Assembly (NCBI GenBank): GCA_030512335.1
Contig: JAULSU010000003.1
Coordinates: 5,890,001 to 5,954,000 of the forward strand
Length of the DNA stretch: 64,000 nt
Reading direction: 5' to 3'
From: Immersiella caudata
Lineage: Eukaryota > Ascomycota > Sordariomycetes > Sordariales > Lasiosphaeriaceae
Position numbers and translations under genes: made by a program. Below the pieces are notes generated by a model. The model made no database searches. It saw only the letters and a program-made list of their open reading frames with translations, and was not told the origin of the DNA. Shown here one piece after another: positions 55,207 through 64,000 of the stretch (the stretch's first letter is position 1; every line of letters starts with the position of its first letter).

Positions 55207-56661
55207 ATGCGTCCCCTCACCCTCCTCTCCCTCTCCTCCTTCCTCCCCTCCATCCTCTCCGCCCCCCTCACTTCTCCACCCTCCCCCTTCCCCCTCCACC
55301 ACACAATCCTCTCCCCTCCTCAATCCCTAACCCCCTTCCCCCCCATCTGGGCCTCCCCCTCCGAAAACCCCTGGGCCTCCTTCGGCTACCTCCCCCCACC
55401 CTCCCTCGACACCTGGTACGCCCCCCCTCCCGGCTGGGAATCCACCGCTCCCGGTACCCCTCTCAAAATCCGCCCCAATGCCTATCCCACAATCAACGTC
55501 CGCAACTGCAGCGGGACCTTCCAGGTTCTCTACCGCTCCAGCGACACCCACGGAAACGCCAGCTGGGCGGTGACGACGGTGTTCATGCCCACCTCGCATG
55601 CGAAATGCGATAGGAAGGATCCCGTCGGTACGGGATGCAGCCACGCAGTGGTTTCTTACCAAGTGCCTAGTGACAGTGTCTGGGTGGATGCGGCGCCTAG
55701 TTATTTGTTACAGGCGAGGGAGCCATACGGGGAGATGAGGGATTTGCTGAAGAGGGGGTGGTGGGTTGCGGTTCCGGATTATGAAGGACCGCAGGCGGCA
55801 TATTGCGCGGGAAAGCAAGCGGGATATGCGACGCTGGATGGGCTCAAGGCGGTGTTGGCAATAGGGGGGGAGTTTGGGTTGGATACGGAGAGGGCGAGGT
55901 TAGGGATGTGGGGGTATAGCGGGGGGGCGTTCGCGACAGGGTTTGCGTTGGAGGTGGCGGGGAGGTATGCGCCGGATTTGAAGATTGCGGGGGGCGTGGT
56001 GGGTGGGCCGTCGCCGAACTTGACGACGGTGGCGGAGTTGATGAATGGGAAGGATACGGCGGGATTGGTGGTGGCGAGCATTGTGGGGGTGACGATGCAG
56101 TATCCGAAGGCCAAGGAGTTTATGATGTCGAAGTTGAAGAAGGAGGGGGTATATAACGAGACGGGGTTCATGGCGGTCATGAACATGACGGGGGCGGGGG
56201 CGCTGGTGGCGTATGGGCATCAGAATGTCTATGATTACTTTGAGAACGGGGCGGCGGATTTGTGGCATCCGATTATCCAGGAGGTGATTGATGCTGATGC
56301 CGTCATGGGGCTGCACGGGGCGCCGCCGAAGGATATCCCGGTGTTTGTGTACAAGGCGGCGAGGGACGAGATGAGCTTTGTTGATGAGACTGATGAGCTG
56401 GTGGGGAGGTACTGCAAGGGAGGAGCGACCGTCTTGTATCATCGGAACTTGTTGGGCGGGCACAACGACGAATTGTGGAGCGGGAGGTTGAGGACGATGG
56501 ACTTTCTTGCGCACGTCCTTGAAGTGGACGACTCGAAGAAGATCATGGTTGGCGAAGCCCCGGTGACAGTGCCGAGCTCAGGCTGTGTGGTGGAGGATGT
56601 GAGCGTGCCGCTTGATGTGATTGATTTACTGCCGGACTGGTGGCTCACAGGAATACCCTGA
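55207..56661 (+). CDS. Secretory lipase (LIP family)
   Basis: A single exon of 484 codons. It has a signal peptide (MRPLTLLSLSSFLPSILSAP), a Pro-rich linker, then an alpha/beta hydrolase of the secretory lipase family known from Candida LIP proteins. GYSGG places the nucleophile at Ser238; Asp387 (in KAARDEM) and His419 (in GGHNDEL) complete the likely triad. Supporting blocks are VPDYEGPQAAYCAGKQAGY and LHGAPPKDIPVFVYKA. It should cleave extracellular lipid esters. It converges with the MFS gene, with about 70 bp between stop codons. Confidence 0.9.
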   Translation: MRPLTLLSLSSFLPSILSAPLTSPPSPFPLHHTILSPPQSLTPFPPIWASPSENPWASFGYLPPPSLDTWYAPPPGWESTAPGTPLKIRPNAYPTINVRNCSGTFQVLYRSSDTHGNASWAVTTVFMPTSHAKCDRKDPVGTGCSHAVVSYQVPSDSVWVDAAPSYLLQAREPYGEMRDLLKRGWWVAVPDYEGPQAAYCAGKQAGYATLDGLKAVLAIGGEFGLDTERARLGMWGYSGGAFATGFALEVAGRYAPDLKIAGGVVGGPSPNLTTVAELMNGKDTAGLVVASIVGVTMQYPKAKEFMMSKLKKEGVYNETGFMAVMNMTGAGALVAYGHQNVYDYFENGAADLWHPIIQEVIDADAVMGLHGAPPKDIPVFVYKAARDEMSFVDETDELVGRYCKGGATVLYHRNLLGGHNDELWSGRLRTMDFLAHVLEVDDSKKIMVGEAPVTVPSSGCVVEDVSVPLDVIDLLPDWWLTGIP

Positions 56662-56732
56662 ACGAGAAGAAAATGGGGACGAGGAATGCGGTATATAACA
56701 AAACAGACGGTATATATGACAAATCCAAGAAT

Positions 56733-58410
56733 TCAGACCGGCTCCTCCGCTGACTGGTATCCAAGATCTCCATTTTCTTCCTCCTCAGGTGCAAGCTTTG
56801 CGGGAGGCCTCTGGAGAAACATCAACGCGGTCAGAGCGAGCGAAACCAGACCTGCAACATAGAACCATGGCAGCCCCCTCCAAAAGCCTTTCTTTGCCAG
56901 CCCAATGTTGAAACACTGAGCCAGAACTGGACCACCGATAATGGCACCGCTGGTCTCCATCAAACTCATCAAGGCGTAGAGCCGAGATGTCTGGTTCAAC
57001 TCCACGTACGAAGTTGCTATCGCTCGAAGCAGAGGCCCGTTGGCAGACCCAAAGGTTCCTATCGTGAGCCCCGCGAGGAAGAGCACGATCTCCTGGCTGA
57101 AACCCTCCATGACCGCAGCGATGACCATCAGGAGCAGCGATACTCTGGTGATCAAGAGATCCTTCCTAAAAATGGAGAGTCGAAATCGTCCTGTGGTAGA
57201 CGTGAGGACCCCCGAGACCCACGGGACAAGTAGAATGACGACGAGGTGGAGAATGCCAAGTGGGGGTGATAGAAGATAGCTGGTTTCCGCCAGGGTCCAA
57301 CCAAAGTACTTGCTCACGTACTGGCCGAGGGTGGACGAGTACGCTGCAAACACAGCCGGCTGGATGAAGAAGTTGACCATGCAGAGCAGGATATTGTTGT
57401 TCTTGATGAGTGCAATAGAAACGAGCAGTTCGTCCATGGCTTCGCGGAACGGCTTCTTCGATGTTGGCGGTGTGGGGTCGGTGCCTTCTGTTGCCGGAGC
57501 TTTGCGCTGCATGGTGAGGGTCTCGGGGAGGAAGAGCAGCAGGATGAATACGAACGGCGTGATGAAGAAGACCAAGATGATGGGCGCCCAGGGGCTGACC
57601 TTTTCCATTAGGATGCCGGCTGTCACAGGGCCGACGAGGGTGCCAAAGACAGCGCCGAAGGAAAGGTAGAGGAAGCTGGTAGACCTGTTCGCTGGTCAGT
57701 GGACTTCGACAGTTTCACAACCTCCTCGGCTATCACGCACTTCTCAGCCTCCGAGCTCACATCAGCGGCCATGGCGGTGAGCGAGTTCATGGCAACAGGA
57801 ATTCCGCCGCCGATGAGAAAGAACAGAGACCCAATCATCACCAGATAGAGATTCGTTGTCTGGACGATACCCAACATGAGAGGCGACCATCCGAACGCTA
57901 GGAGAATGCCGATGTAGGCGAGGATAAACGTGGGCTTGCGCCCGATCCTGGACATCATCAGCAATGTTCCATAACCCACAGAGTTGAGAACCCCCACCTG
58001 TCTGCCAGCACACCATAAGGAAGCGTGGCAATCAACCCAATAACAGTGTTGAGCATAGCAGCCCAACCGCCAAGATACGCCAAGAGCCCCTGAACTTCAT
58101 CGACCTTGCAAAGCCTCTCATCGATCTTCTCAGAGTGGTCCTTCTTGTAGTAGGAATGGCAGACAGCATCCTCAACCAGGCGAAAGATGGGTACAACGAT
58201 GAGCATGCCACTCGTCGTGACGGTAAACAAAAGAATGGCGAGCAACAAGACGATTGTCTTCGGCTTGCGCGCCTGGAAGCGCGAGACAAAGCCATGGCGG
58301 GGTAATTTTGCGCCGAAAGCAGGGCTCTCCCCACCGCCCTCTGGCTCGCGCTCGTCCTCGGGAAGCAGCGGCTCGCCTTCGAGGCGGTCGTCGTATTCGT
58401 CGATGTTCAT
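56733..58410 (-). CDS. MFS transporter, 523 residues
   Basis: Exons 58410-57998, 57947-57741 and 57684-56733. The 50-bp first intron (donor GTGGGG, branch CTGAT, acceptor CCAG) restores the family motif LPYGVLADRIGRKPTFILAY; unspliced sequence stops within 15 codons. The second intron (56 bp, GTGCGT, CTGAC) joins DVSSEAEK to STSFLYLSFG. The acidic dileucine-like N-terminus (GEPLLPEDER) precedes a first helix, and about 12 helices follow, with a cytosolic loop (PTPPTSKKPFREAMDELL) in the middle. This resembles fungal MFS proteins of unknown substrate. Complete and probably functional. Confidence 0.85.
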
Positions 58411-59150
58411 CGGGGCGAAAAGAGTGAGGGAGTGATGAGAAAAGAATTGGGCGAAGCGCGGTCTCTGATGGGCAGTGCCATAGCGAAGAGCGCAGTCTTT
58501 TCAGTGTGTCAAGTGTAGATCGTCCTTGCCCGCAAAGGAAGGAATGGACGCGTCGGGAACCGGGATTACGCAATACGAAACACGAAGCCAAGCCTCAATT
58601 ACGCGGCAGTGCAATGACGCTAACAGCTGCACCGGCAGCATATGCGTGCATCCTGTTAGGGAAAAACCGCCAGGCCAGCCAGCTCCAATTGGTCAACGTC
58701 GAGAGAACTCGCAATCCAAAAATCCATATCGCGCTGCTTGCCGAATGGCCTTTGGATTGGCCATAATAACTCTGATGAGCCCCTTTGAGACTCTGTTGCT
58801 GCCGCGTCGCCAGGCACTTCAAACCCCTCATGGGTGCTCCTCTGCTCTGCGCTCTTCCTTGTGTTCCACCATCGCAAATACATTTGTACCTCTGCATTCA
58901 ACAATCAGGCATTTGATGCGACCTAAGAAGGATGCCCACTCATCCACGCGCAAATGTTGGGCGTGGGTGCAGGATTCAAGGCAACGCATGAGTATTTGTC
59001 CCCATTTGAGGGACGCCTCACCACCACACACCGCGCCCTAACTACCCTCACGCAACATCAGCTCTAAGCCCAGGCTTCATCAATGGGCCATCGAGAAGAC
59101 CAGCAAAAATAAATGGAGGATGCTTCGGAGGGAGGCGAAAATGAAGTGTG
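58411..59150. other. Intergenic, MFS promoter side
   Basis: No gene supported in either strand. Confidence 0.4.
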
Positions 59151-59271
59151 CGACGAGAGTGGGATTCGAGCCCACGCCCTTTCGGACTACGCAATCGTGG
59201 ACCAGAAGATCTCAAGAGTGTTATCAAGGAACGCCCTAACGTGACGCTTTAGACCGCTCGGCCATCTCGCC
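59151..59271 (-). tRNA. Class II tRNA with intron, probably tRNA-Leu, imperfect
   Basis: On the minus strand: acceptor GGCGAGA pairs with TCTCGTC, a D arm GGCCGAGCGGTCTAAAGCG, a variable arm TCCGAAAGGG and a T arm GTGGG-CTCGAAT-CCCAC are all present. The TCCGAAAGGGCG segment after the anticodon arm is that of fungal tRNA-Leu. The anticodon loop reads GTTAGGG, giving UAG (Leu) if the stem is set that way. The anticodon stem has a C x A mismatch in every alignment I tried. The intron is about 35-40 nt. Possibly a decayed tRNA gene. Confidence 0.6.
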
Positions 59272-59722
59272 TTTTGCGGTGTTTGTGCGCCTATTGTTTT
59301 GGTTGAGAGGGTGGTGGCAGTTTGGGTTAGTTGCCGCTGTGCAGGGAGAGGACTGTGTTGACTCTGGGGTCGTCCGGGTGGGTCCCAACTCACACTCTCA
59401 TCCGCCCCTCAAATTCACGATGAAGACTGTGCTGCGCATCAAGCTAATTGCCTCCATTGCAAAGCTATTGTACAGTCCATACCATACGTCCAAGCATGCA
59501 GCACCAAGTAAATGCCGTGTCCAAAAATACAAACACCCATAAACTCCCCGAATGCATCGCGCCCAAGCCCAGCCTTGACTCATACCGTATGCTGTTCCCG
59601 TCCATGCCCATGCCGACATATGTACATATCCTACAACATTCATGCCTGCCTGCCTGCCCGCGGTAGGTTTGGGTATAGAAAATAGCATTACTTCGTGTTC
59701 GTGTTGCCGTCCTTCAAGGTTG
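59272..59722. other. Intergenic / 3' region of rhodopsin-like gene
   Basis: No gene recognised. Confidence 0.4.
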
Positions 59723-60822
59723 CTAGACCTTGCTGTTCCTCGGGCTGTTGTTCACGGTGATCTTGAAGCTGGAGGGAATTGAGGGAGTCGTGGGTCCGCT
59801 CTTTTGGTGGAAGAGAGCGCGGAGGATCGGGATGGACGCGGCCATGATGGTGATGGCACCCTCGGCGGTGCCGACGATGTAGAGGCTGACCATGGTGACT
59901 GCTCTTGTCAGTGCCGCACGACTTCATCTCCCTCTGTGGGTGGGGTACTCACTCATATCCGCATTCCCAATAGCCACCAGAGTCGGAATCTTGGAAAAGC
60001 TCGCGGCTCCAGCAAACACTCCCATGCTCATGGCAAACAGCGCACCCAACTTCTCGCTCCTCCGGATCTTCGCATTCCAAATAATCTTCCACGGCAGCAG
60101 AGCGAGAAAAATGTCCGCCGACCCAGAGTAGATTGCGACGATGGTGTTGATGATGCGCACCCTCTTGAACCCCAACCAGCACACGCCCGGCCCGCCCAGC
60201 CACAACTTCGGCGTCGGCCAGCACTGAATCCACTGAAGGAGTGCATTCCCGCCCATGACGATGTTGATCGAGATGAGGACGAACCAGACGACTTTTCGGG
60301 TGCGTCCCTCGGAGAAGCCGAGGAGGGTGATGGCGAAGGAGGACTTGCTCCAGACGGCAGCGAGGATGGAGAAGAAGCCAGCAAAGTACGAATACTTGAG
60401 GAGGGGGGAGAGGTTGGAGGGTTTGATGTCGTCACCGTGTTTTCCGAGATCGAAATAGGTGCACACGGTGAGAAAGCTGCAGGAGAGAACGAGTGCCAGC
60501 TGTGGATGTTAGTGTTTGAATCATTCATAGGGAGGTGAAGGGAGCATACCCATCCGGCGATGAGGACATAGTCATCCCACCACAGCGGCCGTCTCCTCCA
60601 TATTTTTGCATAGATGCGAAGGGTGAGAAATAGTGAGGCGATGCCGGTGAGAAACCAAACGGTCAAGTTGAGCGGCAGACCAAAGTCTTCAAACTGTGTC
60701 TCCGACGAGCCGGTCGCCGTGGAAGGCGCTATCGTGTCGTTGCCGCTTGCGGTCACGGTCGCATCGCCGGCGACTGTAGTGTTGAAATTGGGATCCATCG
60801 TCGTCGTCGCCGTCGTCGTCAC
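59723..60822 (-). CDS. Rhodopsin-like integral membrane protein (PF20684 type)
   Basis: Exons 60822-60550, 60499-59953 and 59898-59723, 331 residues. Introns are 50 bp (GTATGC) and 54 bp (GTGAGT). The extracellular Thr/Ser-rich N-terminus precedes seven predicted helices. The family signatures are RIYAKIWRRRPLWWDDYVLI, LKYSYFAGFF, PTPKLWLGGPGVCW, SADIFLALLPWKIIWN and the TAEGAITIMAASIPILRALF final helix. These fungal proteins sit at the plasma membrane and resemble Pth11-like receptors without a CFEM domain; ligand unknown. An ATG at 60798 (MDPNFN) is an equally good start. Confidence 0.85.
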
Positions 60823-62385
60823 CAGAGGCGCTTCGCCTCAACCGCCAGGGGAGAGCACCGATTTCATCAAAGTCCGGGATGAAGAAAAGAGTGGACGAAG
60901 GGGTGGTCCTTGCCTGCCAAGCTTACTTGGAAAAAGGCGAACCGGCACTGGTTTTAAGAGAGCGAGTTACCCTGGCCATGCCCCGGGTTTTGGGTTGGGG
61001 GAGGTTCAACGGTTGTGTGTCTTGGCATGAATCGCCCCCTCGCTCGGGCCGCCCCTGTTCAACGGTGTCGATTGACCCCGTCTGAGCGTCCACGTTTCGC
61101 ATCGTGCTGTTCCGCGTCGCACCACGCGACAAAAACCTGGTACGATCGCTCATGCGGCTTCATTTGACGAATTGCAACTGGTCGCCAATGGCTTCCCGCT
61201 CCAAAAACCCAGCCGAATGCACCCGCATTGGGTCATCGATCTGCCTTTTTTGCCTCACTGACAGCTTGGCCGATGCTCACGGAGCCGGAACCACCGCATC
61301 TCGGCAGGGAAACTCGCTACGTGCGCTGTTCTGCCTCCAGATACCAGGAAAATGAAGCGGCCAAGTCGGCTCACGGGCGCAAACATAAAATAAAATTTAA
61401 AAAAAAAAAAAAAAGACTGCTCTCTCTCTCGAAACATGTCGTCAAAGTCCTTTCGATCTCACTCAACCCCGCTGTAAGTGCCGCAGCGGGGCGAGAGCAA
61501 AACTGAATAAAATGTTTACTGGTATACGCTATTGCCAGCCCCTGGTCCCTCCTGTCTCGTCTTGGCGTTGTGTTCGTCCCACCTCCCGAACGATCTTTGG
61601 TAGCGACATGGCCCTTGACAGTCCATGTTGGAGGGATTGATGGTCGACTGCCGTGTTTGGCTATCGCCGTCTTCCAGCACCTTCACCGGGCGATCTGAAT
61701 TCCATGCAATTCCTGTGCGTGTGTCCAAGACAGGAAATGATGGTCCACATGTGTTGCCCTCACCGTTTTCCAAAACTCCACGTGTAAGGACCACGTGGAG
61801 GTCATGTGATATGACACTGCTTGACACAGCCAAATCTCCCTGGAACGTGCGTTGATCGAGGGATCCTCGGGAGCACCACCCTGACGAATCCTTTTGTCAT
61901 AATCACCCTACCCCAGATCAAAACTCATCGGACATTTTCACCGCGGCAGAGGTGGATCCGAATGCCTAACCGAGGCCGGCACCAAGAGGAAAGCAACGTG
62001 ATTGTGACTGAAATCGTCTGCCGACAGGTGATATGTCTCCACCCCCGCGATTAGGAGCGCAGGACATTCGGGGATTTTCTGCTACTTTCATGGTCGTAGA
62101 AAGTAGTAGCTCATTTAAAGCGGTCCAGTTCAACTATGGTAGGGTAGGTAACATTTTGCTTCAACTAAACGTGACTGGGGATTTCTGACGTCGACCAGCA
62201 ATGCCCTTTCCAGACTTTGACATGACTTGGTTGACAGCACAAAACGTAAGGTGTTTTCAGATGAAATGGGGCAGCCAAAAACACGCCACAAGCAACGCAG
62301 GTATCCCAACACAGTCGGGTCCCCACAGCAGGATGTATCAGCATCGGCCTCATTTTTTTTTTTTTTTACATTCCCCATCCGGACC
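60823..62385. other. Intergenic, no gene supported
   Basis: Contains A/T runs at about 61398-61413 and 62353-62367. The small frames lack domains. Confidence 0.4.
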
Positions 62386-63828
62386 TCACAACAACCCAAA
62401 ACTCCAAGAGCTCTCCCACGAATACACCTCCCCCGGCCCCGTAATCTGCGCATCCACCCTTCCCCATTCCGGTCTGCCAACTGTCAGCGTCATTCCATCC
62501 TCTTCCCCGTTTCCACCCGGGAACTCTGCTTGGAAACTCACCGATTAATCCCATCAACATAATCCTGCGGCTCAATCGCAATACACGAACTCCTCTCCAC
62601 CTTTTTCCTGTTCCCCGTTCCCTGCGTCGTCTTCAGATTCGCCGATCCATCTGACCACGCACAGGTATAGAGAACAACCCCGACTTGATCCGTCCGCATC
62701 TCTGCCTTGATCCCACTCCAAGCACTTCCCAACCTCAGGACTACATCTCCCTTCTTCGCTCCCTCTATGAGCCAAAAGCCATTGTAGCCTTCACAGCTTC
62801 CCCCGCAGTTTCCTCGGAATCCACTTGCACTCCGCGAGTGACCTAGTGCGGGGTTTGGTTTGGAATGGAAATCATTGATGCTACCCGGTGCTGCTTCGAG
62901 GATTCTTCCGGTCGGTAAAGCAGAGGAGTCGATGGCGAGGTAGCGCTTGGAGAATGGGAGGGAGAGGGTGTGGTCCCATATTAGGGGTGTCGAGGGGTTG
63001 CGGTAGGCGTCGAGGTTGAAGTAGGTGTGTTGGGTTAGCATCAGGGCTGGGTGTGTTAGATAGGGAGGGGGGGCAAGGCGGAAGGGAAAGAAGGAGAAAA
63101 GAGGGGGGAAAGAGAGAGGAAAGAGGGGTGATGGGGAAAGGGAAAAGGGGAACCCACGCGTTTTAGCGGTGGCGGTGGCAAACATCTTGATGTCCCATGT
63201 GCTGTTGAAGACGGAGTAAGTCACATTCGCCGTAACCTGGCCGGGCATTCCAGTGGACTCGTTTTCCTTGTCGATGATGGAGAACGTGATCGAGGTGTCG
63301 GATACCGCGGCGATGGTCCACGTGCGATAGGACCAGTTGTTGGTCCCGCTGTGTAATGTGTTCTGCCCGTCATTCTTTTGAGTGCGGAAGGTCTTACCGT
63401 CGATGGTGAACTGGCCTTTGCTGATTCGGTTGGCATAGCGGCCCGGGATAGCGTTGTACGTTGGATGGCTGGGGTCCTTTGCTGGGAGGTGTTAGCAAAC
63501 CACAGCTAGGTGTTAATTAGATGAGGAGCTGGGGTTTTGGTCGTACGGTAGTATGCCGCGTCATCATGTCCGAGGACGACATCAACTTCATTGCCACTTT
63601 TGTCTTTGACGAAGAGATTCGTCAGTGTCGCGCCGTAGGGGATGAACTGATCGAGCGTCAGAATTTTGTGCGAAATTCTCGGGGGGAGTGGTGTGCCTGT
63701 GCTCTGATCCCTGGCGCGGAAATCGTGTACCTCCCATCAGCCCCTGGCTTGGGTATCTCTTGCGCGGCAACGACTGCCAGTCTAGCAAGGAGAGAAGACA
63801 ACATCCAGAGCCAGCTTCTGATCACCAT
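62386..63828 (-). CDS. Secreted aldose 1-epimerase (mutarotase)
   Basis: Five exons: 63828-63697, 63646-63547, 63481-63158, 63046-62542 and 62473-62386, 382 residues. A signal peptide (MVIRSWLWMLSSLLARLAVVAA) precedes RYTISAPGIRAQ|FIPYGATL, the family's first strands. DVVLGHDDAAYY, GRYANRISKGQF, TLHSGTNNW (catalytic His region), LTQHTYFNLDAY (second His) and EPQDYVDGINRPEWG (the catalytic Glu region) follow. It interconverts alpha and beta anomers of aldoses, here outside the cell or in the secretory path. Intron 1 (63647-63696) starts with GC rather than GT (CAG|GCACAC) but has a CTGAC branch site and CAG end. The last exon is short and was chosen because a GTGAGT donor overlaps the apparent stop. 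Confidence 0.85.
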
Positions 63829-64000
63829 CTTCGTTGTTCAAATGGGAACTGCTGATGCAGGTGCCTTTCAATGTTTCTGTGTCCAAATCAATGTAGCTGG
63901 TGCGAGGGGCTGTGGCGCCCAAATACCTCTGGCCATGTACTAGTAGTGCCAAATATCCATAAATGCTTACCATGTATTACCGAAAGCCAAGTACACACGC

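Noticed and set aside
57998..58066. Frameshift in the 56733 MFS gene after LADR
   Set aside because: A 50-bp intron (57948-57997) with GT, CTGAT branch and CCAG restores LADRIGRKP exactly, so no mutation is needed.

Overview
This window comes from a filamentous ascomycete (Pezizomycotina). The protein genes carry short introns of about 50-110 bp with GT/AG ends and CTRAY or TACTAAC branch points. There are three HET-domain genes, a Zn2Cys6 regulator, secreted cysteine-rich proteins and AT-rich blocks whose decay (CpA to TpA, many in-frame TAA/TAG) looks like repeat-induced point mutation (RIP). Species was not determined.

Layout. 1-8.5 kb: a broken MFS gene joined tail to tail with a hypothetical gene, a secreted protein with two cysteine modules and a frameshift, and an F-box protein. 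8.5-13.8 kb: a Fot1/pogo DNA transposon (40-bp perfect inverted ends, TA duplication) carrying nested solo-LTR-like insertions, followed by a RIP-degraded HET gene. 14.4-18.3 kb: a methyltransferase, a DUF3435 (tyrosine-recombinase type) remnant cut by an LTR, and a two-exon small secreted eight-cysteine protein. 20.5-26.4 kb: an SDR gene and a Zn2Cys6 regulator, divergently transcribed. A nearly intact hAT transposon (8-bp duplication) sits in the promoter they share, next to a helically phased GTCCGCA array. 27.4-33.1 kb: a 5.7-kb Harbinger-type transposon (TAA duplication, 28-bp ends) with five further insertions inside it. 33.4-42.2 kb: an intact HET gene, a second AT-rich repeat block and a kinase-like pseudogene cut by an LTR. 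43-64 kb: mostly ordinary GC-rich genes. These are a PQQ-type sugar dehydrogenase, a decayed third HET gene, a 1215-residue TIG/LVIVD/M6-like metallopeptidase, a small secreted protein, a secretory lipase, an MFS transporter, a tRNA-like locus, a rhodopsin-like membrane protein and a secreted aldose 1-epimerase.

The most informative part is the transposon stratigraphy. Four dispersed terminal-repeat families can be defined from the sequence. Eight copies in three families plus one copy of the fourth have exact target duplications, so the order of invasion can be read directly. One family has five copies, all flanked by 4-bp RYRY duplications and all carrying a 14-bp minisatellite. HET and kinase genes next to these blocks have decayed, while the 43-64 kb genes are largely intact.
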